Shown piece by piece: positions 25,610 through 32,975 of a DNA stretch of 64,000 nt. The notes under the pieces were generated by a model. It was not told the DNA's origin and did not search any database. It saw only the letters and a program-made list of their open reading frames with translations. Origin of the DNA: Antrihabitans spumae (lineage in GTDB: Bacteria > Actinomycetota > Actinomycetes > Mycobacteriales > Mycobacteriaceae); NCBI RefSeq assembly GCF_043944905.1, contig NZ_JBIMSN010000154.1, forward strand, positions 53,230 through 117,229, written 5' to 3'. A program made the position numbers and the translations under genes. The number at the start of each line of letters is the position of its first letter. The first letter of the stretch is position 1.

Positions 25610-26244
25610 CCGAGCTGGCGTTCGCGGTGCTCGAAGTGACGGCGCAGGCTCACGGGGCTGTGCCGATCCTCAATGCCCGCTTGCGGATAGACGAAACGAC
25701 AGGGACGCCGGTGCGTGCGGTCGCGCTGCGGGCGCAAGTGCGGATCGAACCGCAGAAGCGTCGCTACAGCGAGGATGAAGGCGCTGGATTGCAAGATCTG
25801 TTCGGTCCCCGTGAGCGGTGGACGTCGACGCTGCGGTCGTTCATGTGGTTGCAGGCGACAGCGATGGTGCAGGGTTTCACCGACACGTGCGAGGTTGACC
25901 TCGCGTTGCCGTGTACCTACGACTTCGAGGTCGCAGCGTCGAAGTATCTGCACGCGCTCGGTGACGACGGCGTCGTGCCGATCGAGTTCCTCTTCAGCGG
26001 AACGGTTTTCACCAAGGGCGATACGGGATTCAACGTCGCACAGGTTCCGTGGGATCGCCAAGCGTCCTACGACCTACCCGTGTCCGTGTGGAAAAAGTTG
26101 ATCCGCGAACACTTTCCGAGCACCGGCTGGCTTCGGCTCGACCACGAGACGATCGAAGCGCTCGCGAAGTTCAAGTCCGACCGAGGATTGATCAGTCTCG
26201 ACGAGGCAGTGCACCACCTGCTGCAGCGGGAGGTGAGCGCATGA
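25606..26244 (+). CDS. DUF6084-type protein of the group 1h hydrogenase operon
   Basis: 212 residues with ATGA overlaps on both sides, so it is made with its neighbours. There are no membrane segments and only two cysteines (DTCEVD, LPCTYD). The sequence is beta-rich (FAVLEVTAQAHGAVPILNARLRIDE) with a conserved centre around LPCTYDFEVAASKYLHAL. It is known to me only as a companion of group 1h hydrogenases. Function is unknown; a structural or assembly factor is a reasonable guess. Confidence 0.72.
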   Translation: MTELAFAVLEVTAQAHGAVPILNARLRIDETTGTPVRAVALRAQVRIEPQKRRYSEDEGAGLQDLFGPRERWTSTLRSFMWLQATAMVQGFTDTCEVDLALPCTYDFEVAASKYLHALGDDGVVPIEFLFSGTVFTKGDTGFNVAQVPWDRQASYDLPVSVWKKLIREHFPSTGWLRLDHETIEALAKFKSDRGLISLDEAVHHLLQREVSA

Positions 26245-27599
26245 CAACCCACGCGGGGATCGACAATGTGCGGGCGGTCGCGGATGCGGTGCTGTACGAG
26301 GGCTACCTGCTGTACCCGTATCGATCCACGTCGGGAAAGAACCAGTCACGCTGGCAGTTCGGCGTGCTCGGCCCGCCGGGAGCTATGGATGCCGGGCTCG
26401 GCGAGGACTCGTCGATGTCGACACAGGTCGTGGTGCGCTCGGTCGGGGACTGTCGTGTGTCGATCACCGTCCGCTGTCTGCAGCTCCAGCGTCGCCGCAT
26501 CGAACAGGCGACCGGGGACGGTTTCGTCGCGGTCGGTGACCTGACCGTCGGCGCGACGCGCTGGGTGTCGTGGGACGAAGCGGTCGAATGCGAGGTCGAG
26601 ATCGGACCCGTCGAGCTGGCCAACGTCGGCACCGGGATCGAGTTTCCCATGCACTTCGAGGGTGGTTCGGAGACGGAGGTGTTGCGGCACAACGGCGTTG
26701 TCGAAGGTCGCGTAGTGCGGTCCAGGTCGTCGCTACACGGGTCCGTCGCGGTCTCGGTCGAGGAAGTCGGTGAGTTTTCGCGCGTGGCGGTTGCGGTTCA
26801 CAACCGCGGTGGATCCGCGGCGACGAAGGACCAGGCGATCGGCACGTCGTTCATCGGAGCCCATCAAATCCTGACAGTCGAAGCTGGGCAGTTCGTTTCG
26901 CTGCTCGAGCCTGCCGATGACGCCGTTGCCGTTGTAGTCGGCTGTGCTCAGCACCGCTGCTTCCCTGTTCTCGCAGGTGCGCCAGGGGAGACCGACATCG
27001 TTCTCGTCTCACCGATCATCCTGTACGACTACCCCGAGGTCGCTGAACAGAGTGGTGGCGCGTTGTTCGATTCGACGGAGATCGACGAGATCCTCAGCCT
27101 GCGGATCATGACACTGACCGACGAGGAGAAGGCGCAGGCGCGGGCGACCGATCCGATGGCGGCGGCGATCATCGATCGGTGCGATGCGATGTCGCCGCAG
27201 GAGCTTGCGCAACTACACGGCGTCCTGCGTGATCCGCACCCACGGATGCTGCCCGAACTCGACGACGAAATCCCCTGGTGGTCCGAGGAATCCGATACCA
27301 GCGTGCAGCCCGAGTTGGACGGCATCTCGATCGACGGAGTACATGTCGCGAAGGGTTCGATGGTCCGCTTGAAGCCGTCCCGCCGGGCGGATGCGCAAGA
27401 CCTGTTCTACGACGGGCAGATCGCGCGAGTCGCGCTGGTGCACGGCGATGTCGACGGCGAGATCCACGTCGGCGTCGTCCTCGTCGACGACCCCGCCAGC
27501 GACATGCACGACTGGTACGGCAGGTACCTCTACTTCGCACCCGACGAGCTGCAGCCCCTTTCGTCGGATGCGGTCACAGGAAAGGAGATTCGACAATGA
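26241..27599 (+). CDS. Hydrogenase-operon protein of unknown function, 452 aa
   Basis: Starts at the ATG at 26241 in an ATGA overlap; the long upstream open frame is antisense-like noise inside the previous gene. 452 residues, acidic, no signal peptide or membrane helix. The N-terminus VLYEGYLLYPYRSTSGKNQSRWQFGVL is followed by a beta-rich body. Near the C-terminus, VHVAKGSMVRLKPSRRADAQDLFYDGQIARV and YGRYLYFAPDELQPL form what looks like a small beta-barrel. I know similar proteins only from actinobacterial hydrogenase clusters. It may be a chaperone or scaffold for hhySL. Confidence 0.7.
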   Translation: MTTHAGIDNVRAVADAVLYEGYLLYPYRSTSGKNQSRWQFGVLGPPGAMDAGLGEDSSMSTQVVVRSVGDCRVSITVRCLQLQRRRIEQATGDGFVAVGDLTVGATRWVSWDEAVECEVEIGPVELANVGTGIEFPMHFEGGSETEVLRHNGVVEGRVVRSRSSLHGSVAVSVEEVGEFSRVAVAVHNRGGSAATKDQAIGTSFIGAHQILTVEAGQFVSLLEPADDAVAVVVGCAQHRCFPVLAGAPGETDIVLVSPIILYDYPEVAEQSGGALFDSTEIDEILSLRIMTLTDEEKAQARATDPMAAAIIDRCDAMSPQELAQLHGVLRDPHPRMLPELDDEIPWWSEESDTSVQPELDGISIDGVHVAKGSMVRLKPSRRADAQDLFYDGQIARVALVHGDVDGEIHVGVVLVDDPASDMHDWYGRYLYFAPDELQPLSSDAVTGKEIRQ

Positions 27600-27715
27600 G
27601 AGTAATTGGAGAAGTCGCCACGATCGCGATGGCGGTATTGCTCGCCGCCGGCGTGGTCGTCGGCATCAGTTCGCTGCCCGATATCAAGCGCTACATACGT
27701 ATGCGGCAAATGTAG
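27596..27715 (+). CDS. Small single-pass membrane protein, 39 aa, in the hydrogenase operon
   Basis: A short gene whose ATG overlaps the preceding TGA and whose TAG abuts the GTG of the protease gene. AAAGGAG lies seven to eight bases upstream. The product has one helix (about residues 6-24, VATIAMAVLLAAGVVVGI) and a basic tail (DIKRYIRMRQM) predicted to face the cytosol. Tiny proteins of this kind (DUF6893-like) recur beside group 1h hydrogenases and could anchor the soluble enzyme to the membrane. The coding claim rests on tight packing, ribosome site and composition. Confidence 0.7.
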   Translation: MRVIGEVATIAMAVLLAAGVVVGISSLPDIKRYIRMRQM

Positions 27716-28237
27716 GTGGAGCCGCCACAGGCCGACGTGCGATCCGAACCCCGAATATTGGTCGCCGGGATCGGCAATATCTTTCTGTCCGACGACGGCT
27801 TCGGCCCGGAAGTGTTGCGTCGCATGGCCGGACGTGAACTTCCCGCCGGCGTGCGCGCGGTCGATTTCGGAATTCGCGGCGTGCATCTCGCCTACGAGTT
27901 GCTAGACGGATGGGATGCGCTGATCCTCGTCGACGCTGTGCCTGATCGCGGTGCGCCCGGTTGCCTTCGGGTGTTCGAGGTCGACTCCGACCAGGATTTG
28001 GGTGCGGCGCAATTCGATGCGCACAGCATGGATCCGGGTGCGGTGTTCGCCAGTCTGCGCGCATTGGGTGGGACGCTGCCACCGACGGTGATAGTGGGCT
28101 GTCAGGTACTCAGCATCGAGGAGGGTATCGGGTTGACCCCGGCCGTCGAGGGTGCAGTCGATGACGCAATCGACGCCGTATTGGACGTATTGGAAAGGAG
28201 GATCGCCTTATGTGCCTCGGAATCCCCGGCCAGGTAG
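27716..28237 (+). CDS. Hydrogenase maturation endopeptidase (HyaD/HupD family)
   Basis: 173 residues from a GTG directly after the small membrane gene. Family motifs are ILVAGIGNIFLSDDGFGPEV with the nickel-probing Asp/Glu, DALILVDAVP, and HSMDPGAVFASLRALGG. The enzyme checks nickel loading and removes the 22-residue tail of HhyL. Its 3' end overlaps hypC by 28 bases. Specificity for the hhyL gene product is inferred from location. Confidence 0.93.
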   Translation: MEPPQADVRSEPRILVAGIGNIFLSDDGFGPEVLRRMAGRELPAGVRAVDFGIRGVHLAYELLDGWDALILVDAVPDRGAPGCLRVFEVDSDQDLGAAQFDAHSMDPGAVFASLRALGGTLPPTVIVGCQVLSIEEGIGLTPAVEGAVDDAIDAVLDVLERRIALCASESPAR

Positions 28238-28455
28238 TGCGAATGCTCGAGGGCTATGGCGATCAACTGGCCCTCGTCGACGTCGCAGGCGAGAACCGAA
28301 AGGTGAACATAGGCATGCTCGCCGACGGCGTCACCGTAGGTCCGGGGGACTGGATAGTGATCCACATGGGCTTCGCCATGGAGAAGGTGGACAAGGCCGG
28401 AGCCGACTCCGCCATGGCGGGGCTCGAGATGATGGGTCGGCCGCGGCCGGAGTGA
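28210..28455 (+). CDS. hypC: Hydrogenase chaperone HypC (first copy)
   Basis: 81 residues beginning MCLGIPGQVVRML; Cys2 and the start MCLGIP are invariant and fix the start. It carries the Fe(CN)2CO fragment with HypD and docks on the large-subunit precursor. Last gene of the plus-strand hydrogenase operon. A second, different HypC is encoded at 31557 in the opposing operon (identical only at MCLGIPGQVV and scattered positions), suggesting one serves HypD and the other HhyL. Confidence 0.96.
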   Translation: MCLGIPGQVVRMLEGYGDQLALVDVAGENRKVNIGMLADGVTVGPGDWIVIHMGFAMEKVDKAGADSAMAGLEMMGRPRPE

Positions 28456-28463
28456 TCGCCGCT

Positions 28464-28546
28464 GGAACACGTTCACGTCGCCAATGCATTGCTGACCTCA
28501 CACGCCTGATCAGCCATGTGAGGTCAGCAATCGGTAGGCGACGTCG
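28464..28546. repeat. 83-bp direct repeat, copy 1, with 15-bp palindromic arms
   Basis: Matches 29555-29637 without gaps at 73 of 83 positions. It begins GGAACACGTTCACGTCGCCA. Inside are perfect 15-bp inverted arms ATTGCTGACCTCACA (28488-28502) and TGTGAGGTCAGCAAT (28517-28531), with a 14-nt spacer. It lies nine bases after hypC, so it may also terminate that operon. The stop codon and last residues of the minus-strand AbiEi-like gene lie inside it. Confidence 0.9.
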
Positions 28547-29477
28547 AAGATCTGGACTGCGCGCGCGCTATCGCACGGTGCCAACGCTCAGCTACCTGGT
28601 CGAAGTCGTCGAGTTCTGACCACACCCAGCGCACTACCTCGACCCCGGTGTCGCGAAGACTGTCTTCGCGCCGCTTCTCCTCGAAGACCGCTTCGCTCGG
28701 GGTTCGACCGGGCCGCAGCAACTTTCCGTACTTCGATGCGCCGTCGAATTCGCCGACCACACCCAGCTCAGGCAGGGCAAAGTCAGTGCGGGCGATGAAG
28801 ATCCCATCCTCGCCTCTCACCTCGAACTGCAGTTCTGGTCGTGGCAGACCTGCGTCATGCATGCGCACCCGGCTTCGTGATTCGCCGACGCTCTCACTAC
28901 GACCGTCCATAAATCGGATGGCGCGACGTGCGGCCGGGGCGCCTGGTCTGCGAGGCCAGCGGGCGAGTCCATCCAAGAGTTCGTCGTGAGTCAGTCCGAA
29001 CTTTTGCATCGCCGCATCGCCGACGACGACGGACTGCTCGAACGGAAGTGTGCGGGCCAGATCAACAACGGTCCGCACCGGGCTGAACACCGGTATGCCG
29101 TCGATCACGGTCACTTCGTCGGCAGCGAAGGGTGCTGAACGTAAATGAGTATGGGTCGAGCTTCGACCACCATTGGATCGATCGATCGTCGACGTGACTT
29201 TGCGCAGGCTCGTATTCCATAGCGGCAAGCCGAGCAGCACAGCTGCCGATGTGTGGCTCACTACCGACTCGACGATGAGTTTCGGCACTGTGGACGAGAT
29301 CAGCACTCGATGTCGTGCGACGGCGTCGAGGTCGGTCGCTGATTCGGCGGGGCAGTAGACGCCTGGACGAACGCGAATCAGCTCGCCGTCGTCGCAGCGT
29401 CGTTGCAGTTCGTCGTCGGTGAATCCTTCCGTGAGTGCAGTACTCCGGAAGACGAGCGATGGAAGGTCAGGCGGCAC
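28524..29477 (-). CDS. AbiEi antitoxin-domain/DUF559-like nuclease-fold protein
   Basis: 317 residues. Residues about 10-60 are a winged-helix AbiEi N-terminal domain (LTEGFTDDELQRRCDDGELIRVRPGVYC). A central AbiEi-like region follows (VVSHTSAAVLLGLPLW, TVVDLARTLPFEQSVVVGDAA). Residues about 190-305 resemble a Vsr/DUF559 nuclease core (ESVGESRSRVRMHDAGLPRPELQ, TDFALPELGVVGEFDG, EDSLRDTGVEVVRWVWSEL). No partner toxin gene is adjacent. The gene sits alone between two 83-bp direct repeats where two hydrogenase operons converge, and its 3' end is inside copy 1. That pattern suggests a mobile or homing-like insertion. Confidence 0.78.
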   Translation of the reverse strand: MPPDLPSLVFRSTALTEGFTDDELQRRCDDGELIRVRPGVYCPAESATDLDAVARHRVLISSTVPKLIVESVVSHTSAAVLLGLPLWNTSLRKVTSTIDRSNGGRSSTHTHLRSAPFAADEVTVIDGIPVFSPVRTVVDLARTLPFEQSVVVGDAAMQKFGLTHDELLDGLARWPRRPGAPAARRAIRFMDGRSESVGESRSRVRMHDAGLPRPELQFEVRGEDGIFIARTDFALPELGVVGEFDGASKYGKLLRPGRTPSEAVFEEKRREDSLRDTGVEVVRWVWSELDDFDQVAERWHRAIARAQSRSSTSPTDC

Positions 29478-29519
29478 AGCACGAGTCTGGCGATTTTCGG
29501 CCTACCGCGATACCGGGGT

Positions 29520-29554
29520 TGTGGATAACTCCGACCTGGGCCGAGTTATCCACA
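29520..29554. repeat. Inverted pair of DnaA-box-like motifs upstream of the AbiEi-like gene
   Basis: GTGGATAACTC (29521-29531) and GAGTTATCCAC (29543-29553) are perfect inverted arms with an 11-nt spacer. Each contains the DnaA-box-like 9-mer TTATCCACA. The structure abuts repeat copy 2 and lies 43 bp upstream of the AbiEi-like start. Confidence 0.7.
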
Positions 29555-29637
29555 GGAACACGTTCACGTCGCCAATACATTGCGGACTTCACACGCCTGA
29601 TCAGGCATGTGAAGTCGGTAATCGGCGTGCGACGTCG
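29555..29637. repeat. 83-bp direct repeat, copy 2
   Basis: Same orientation and length as copy 1, with ten differences. The arms here are ATTGCGGACTTCACA (29579-29593) and TGTGAAGTCGGTAAT (29608-29622). One C-G pair of copy 1 has become T-A on both arms, one G-C has become G-T, and one pair is lost. It ends ten bases before the stop of the DUF6390-type gene and could act as that operon's terminator. Confidence 0.9.
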
Positions 29638-29647
29638 GATCGTGCGC

Positions 29648-30412
29648 TCAACCGACTGAATGAGCCAGCCGGTGATTGGTCCGCGTCAGTTGCCAGTCCG
29701 TCCAGTATGCGAGTTCGTCGACCTGCTGAGGGGCTAGCCAGTCGCAGACGAAGTCCCAGTGCACGGCCACGTTGTCGCCGACGTGCAGGTGCGACACGAA
29801 CTGTCCGCTGTCGACGCGATGCTTGACCGGTCGGTCTACCTCGTCGCCGAGCGCGAGCGAGCCGTCGAACTGCAATGGCCGCGACCGGACGATGACGTCG
29901 TCGTCGCGTACTTCGACGACCTTGCCCCATCCGATTCGGCACGAATCGAGGACCTGCACCGGCTGCGGCATTCCCGACGTGAGCAGGCGCGACCACGGGT
30001 ACACCCCGAAGACGTGGAAGGCGTGTGTCGGGGCAACCTCGTCGAGCAGGTCGTCGGTGAGGTGCTTCCAGTAGTTTCCGGCAGCGGAGGCAAAGCGCGA
30101 CAACAACTCCGTGCCGAACTGGCGACGATCGATTGCCGCGGTCAGTTCGCTGCCGGTCCAGTAGGCACGCACGACGTGGTCGTCCAGGGGATCGGCATTC
30201 CCACCGATTTCGGCGACGCTGAGTTCGGCGATCAACTTCTGGTACGGCCAGGCACCGCTGAAGCGGCGGGCAAGCGCTCCGACGTCGGCATCGACGTCAT
30301 GACCGCACGCGACGGCCTCGAGCGCTTTGCCATCGGCAGGGCCGCAGTAGCCCAACGCATTCGGGGCGTAGGCGTACTGCGCGAACAGCCGGTGACCAGC
30401 CGGCACGGTCAT
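29648..30412 (-). CDS. DUF6390-type hydrogenase-associated protein
   Basis: 254 residues, ATG immediately after the hypD stop. It starts AGHRLFAQYAYAPNALGYCGP with conserved GYCGP and PYQKLIAELS, then WPRRP-free alpha-helical body and a C-terminal part with DDDVIVRSRPLQFDGSLALG and VHWDFVCDWL. There is no membrane segment. I recognise the family only as a companion of actinobacterial hyp genes; function is unknown. It is the last gene of the minus-strand hyp operon. Confidence 0.72.
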   Translation of the reverse strand: MTVPAGHRLFAQYAYAPNALGYCGPADGKALEAVACGHDVDADVGALARRFSGAWPYQKLIAELSVAEIGGNADPLDDHVVRAYWTGSELTAAIDRRQFGTELLSRFASAAGNYWKHLTDDLLDEVAPTHAFHVFGVYPWSRLLTSGMPQPVQVLDSCRIGWGKVVEVRDDDVIVRSRPLQFDGSLALGDEVDRPVKHRVDSGQFVSHLHVGDNVAVHWDFVCDWLAPQQVDELAYWTDWQLTRTNHRLAHSVG

Positions 30413-31546
30413 TCAGACTCCCGCCCGCTGGCCGACGAGCAACGCGGTGTCCCGATGCAGCCGACCGAAGTTGTAGTACGCGGCGCACGCACCTTCCGGT
30501 GACACCATGCAGGTCCCGATCGGTGTTTCGGGAGTGCACGCAGTACCGAAAACCTTGCATTCCCACGGCTTGATGACGCCCTTGAGCACCTCGCCGCATT
30601 GGCACGCCTTCGGATCGGCGACTCGCACGCCCGGCATCGAGAAGCGTTCCTCCGCATCGAATTCCGAGTAGTTCGTGTGCACCTTCAGCGCGCTCTGGGA
30701 GATGAAGCCGAGGCCGCGCCACTCGAAGTGCGGGCGCAACTCGAAGGTCTCGGCCATCAGCTTCAACGCCTGAGTATTGCCTTCCGCCTTCACAACTCGC
30801 GTGTACTGATTCTCGACCTCGCAGCGGCCCTCCGTGATCTGGGCAAGCAGCATGTGGACCGAGGCGAGGATGTCGAGCGGTTCGAACCCTGCGACGACCA
30901 TCGGCTTGCCGTAGACCTGCGGCACGAACCGATACGGGTGCGTGCCGACGACGGTCGATACGTGACCTGGTCCGAGGAAGCCGGACAGCCGAAGGTCGGG
31001 CGATTCGAGTATCGCCTTGATGGGCGGGACGATGGTGACGTGGTTGCAGAACACCGTGAAGTTCTTGACGCCCAATTGCCTTGCGCGAACCAGCGTTACG
31101 GCTGTAGACGGCGCAGTCGTCTCGAAGCCGACGGCGAAGAAGACAACCTCTTTGCTCGGGTTGTCGACGGCAATCTTCAACGCGTCGAGCGGTGAATAGA
31201 CGAACCGCACATCAGCGCCTCGCGCCTTCGCCTCGATCAGGTTGCCGCGTGAACCTGGCACACGCATCATGTCGCCGAACGTCGTGAAGATGACAGCCGG
31301 ATGCTCGGCGAGCGACATCGCGTCGTCGACCCGCCCCATGGGGATGACACAGACTGGACAGCCCGGGCCGTGAACCAGTTCGACATTCGGCGGCAGCAGA
31401 TGCTCGATCCCGTGCCGGTAAATCGTATGCGTGTGCCCGCCACACACTTCCATGAACTTGTACTCGTCCGTGCCTGCGAGTTTGTAGATGGATTTGACCA
31501 GCGCTCGTGCCGCGGCGGGGTCTCGGAATTCGTCGACGAACTTCAT
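30413..31546 (-). CDS. hypD: Hydrogenase Fe-S scaffold protein HypD
   Basis: 377 residues, full length. Conserved motifs are FMEVCGGHTHTIYRHG, HGPGCPVCV, FFAVGFETTAPSTA, the GFCGPGHVSTV-like stretch (here GFLGPGHVSTVVG), and the C-terminal [4Fe-4S] cysteines in DPKACQCGEVL and KPWECKVFGTAC. HypD with HypC assembles the Fe(CN)2CO unit. Ten bases separate it from the second hypC. Confidence 0.98.
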   Translation of the reverse strand: MKFVDEFRDPAAARALVKSIYKLAGTDEYKFMEVCGGHTHTIYRHGIEHLLPPNVELVHGPGCPVCVIPMGRVDDAMSLAEHPAVIFTTFGDMMRVPGSRGNLIEAKARGADVRFVYSPLDALKIAVDNPSKEVVFFAVGFETTAPSTAVTLVRARQLGVKNFTVFCNHVTIVPPIKAILESPDLRLSGFLGPGHVSTVVGTHPYRFVPQVYGKPMVVAGFEPLDILASVHMLLAQITEGRCEVENQYTRVVKAEGNTQALKLMAETFELRPHFEWRGLGFISQSALKVHTNYSEFDAEERFSMPGVRVADPKACQCGEVLKGVIKPWECKVFGTACTPETPIGTCMVSPEGACAAYYNFGRLHRDTALLVGQRAGV

Positions 31547-31556
31547 CTGGACTACC

Positions 31557-31829
31557 TCACGCTATCTGTGACGAGTTGAATGCGTCGATCTCGTTGACGT
31601 AGTCGGCGCCCATCTTCTGAACCTGATCGAGGGTCAGTTGAGCCTCGAGTTCGTCGATCTTCGACATGGCGAAACCGACGTGGACGAGCACCCAGTCACC
31701 CACAACCAGCCCGTCGTCAGCGAGCAGACGGACGCTGATGATCCGCCTGATTCCGTTGACGTCGACCTTGGCGAGGTGTTGCTCGGCGTCGACTATGTCC
31801 ACGACCTGTCCAGGGATTCCCAAGCACAT
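31557..31829 (-). CDS. hypC2: Hydrogenase chaperone HypC (second copy)
   Basis: 90 residues starting MCLGIPGQVVDIVDAEQHLAKVDVNG, with a longer C-terminal tail (KMGADYVNEIDAFNSSQIA) than the first copy. It is preceded by AAAGGAGG and sits directly upstream of hypD, the classical CD order. It probably forms the HypCD complex, while the copy at 28210 may serve hydrogenase-specific delivery. Confidence 0.95.
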   Translation of the reverse strand: MCLGIPGQVVDIVDAEQHLAKVDVNGIRRIISVRLLADDGLVVGDWVLVHVGFAMSKIDELEAQLTLDQVQKMGADYVNEIDAFNSSQIA

Positions 31830-31862
31830 CGTGGTCCTCCTTTCTCCGAAGTGCGAAGTTGC

Positions 31863-32975
31863 TCAGCAGATCCGGGGGAGCGGGTCGCCGACGAGCATGT
31901 CGACGATGCGGCTGCCACCGAATGCGGTACGTAACGCGACGATGCCCTGTGGGTCGCCCAAGATCTCACCGATCACTGCTGCAGATGCGCCGAGCGGATG
32001 CGCTCGGAGCGCCGCAAGTGCCGCATCTGTCTGCTCCGGCGGTACGACGGCGATGAACTTTCCTTCGTTCGCTACGTACAGCGGGTCGATGCCGAGCATG
32101 TCGCAGGCGCCGAGCACCTGCGGCAGGATCGGCAGTGTCGCCTCGTCCAGAATCACTGCGACACCGGCAGTTTGGGCGAGCTCGTTCGCAACCGTCCCGA
32201 CGCCACCGCGGGTGGCGTCACGCATCCAACGAGTGTCGGGTGCTGCAGCGAGCATCGCTTCGACGAGCCCGTTGACGGGCGCGGTATCGGAGTCGATGTC
32301 GGCTTCGATCGCGAGTTCGCCGCGTGCCAGCATGACGGCCATACCGTGCTCGCCGATGGTGCCGGACACGATGATGCGGTCACCCGGGCGGACGAGATCG
32401 GCGGAGAGTCGACGTCCTGCGGGAATCAGTCCGACACCGGCGGTGGAGATGTAGAGACCGTCGGCTGCGCCTCTGCCGACGACCTTGGTGTCGCCGGTGA
32501 CGATCTGCACACCCGCGGCCGCGGCGGACTCCCGCATGTCGCTGACGAACTGTTGCAGCCGACCGATCTCGAAACCTTCTTCGATGACAAACGCGGCCGA
32601 AAGCCATTGTGGCCGTGCGCCGGAGACGGCAAGGTCGTTGACCGTCCCGTGCACAGCCAGATTGCCGATCGATCCGCCGGGAAACCGCAACGGCTGAACG
32701 ACGTAGGAATCCGTCGAGAATGCCAGTCGCTCGCCCGACGGCAGTGCGAGGACGGCCGCGTCACCGAGTTGTTCCAACTCCGGGTTGCGGAATGCTTCCA
32801 GGAACACCGCATCGGTGAGCGCCGCCGACGACTTCCCACCGGCACCGTGGGCGAGTGTGATGACCGTGTCCAGCAGCCGGGGTCTACGTTTGCGGAACGC
32901 GTCGATGCGTTCGAGCACGCGATCCTCGCGTGCTTCCGACATCGACCTATCCGCACCGACCTGAGAACTTGTCAT
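31863..32975 (-). CDS. hypE: Hydrogenase carbamoyl-dehydratase HypE
   Basis: 370 residues from the ATG at 32975 overlapping the SIS gene stop. PurM-like domains carry ITLAHGAGGKSS, FSTDSYVVQPLRFPGGSIG and TRGGVGTVANELA. The C-terminus ends GDPLPRIC, with the terminal cysteine that carries the thiocyanate formed from carbamoyl. HypE with HypF makes the cyanide ligands of the NiFe centre. Confidence 0.98.
   Translation of the reverse strand: MTSSQVGADRSMSEAREDRVLERIDAFRKRRPRLLDTVITLAHGAGGKSSAALTDAVFLEAFRNPELEQLGDAAVLALPSGERLAFSTDSYVVQPLRFPGGSIGNLAVHGTVNDLAVSGARPQWLSAAFVIEEGFEIGRLQQFVSDMRESAAAAGVQIVTGDTKVVGRGAADGLYISTAGVGLIPAGRRLSADLVRPGDRIIVSGTIGEHGMAVMLARGELAIEADIDSDTAPVNGLVEAMLAAAPDTRWMRDATRGGVGTVANELAQTAGVAVILDEATLPILPQVLGACDMLGIDPLYVANEGKFIAVVPPEQTDAALAALRAHPLGASAAVIGEILGDPQGIVALRTAFGGSRIVDMLVGDPLPRIC

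Noticed and set aside
28456..29647. Toxin gene partner for the AbiEi-like protein
   Set aside because: No second reading frame with nucleotidyltransferase (AbiEii) motifs fits between the repeats or in the neighbouring gaps.
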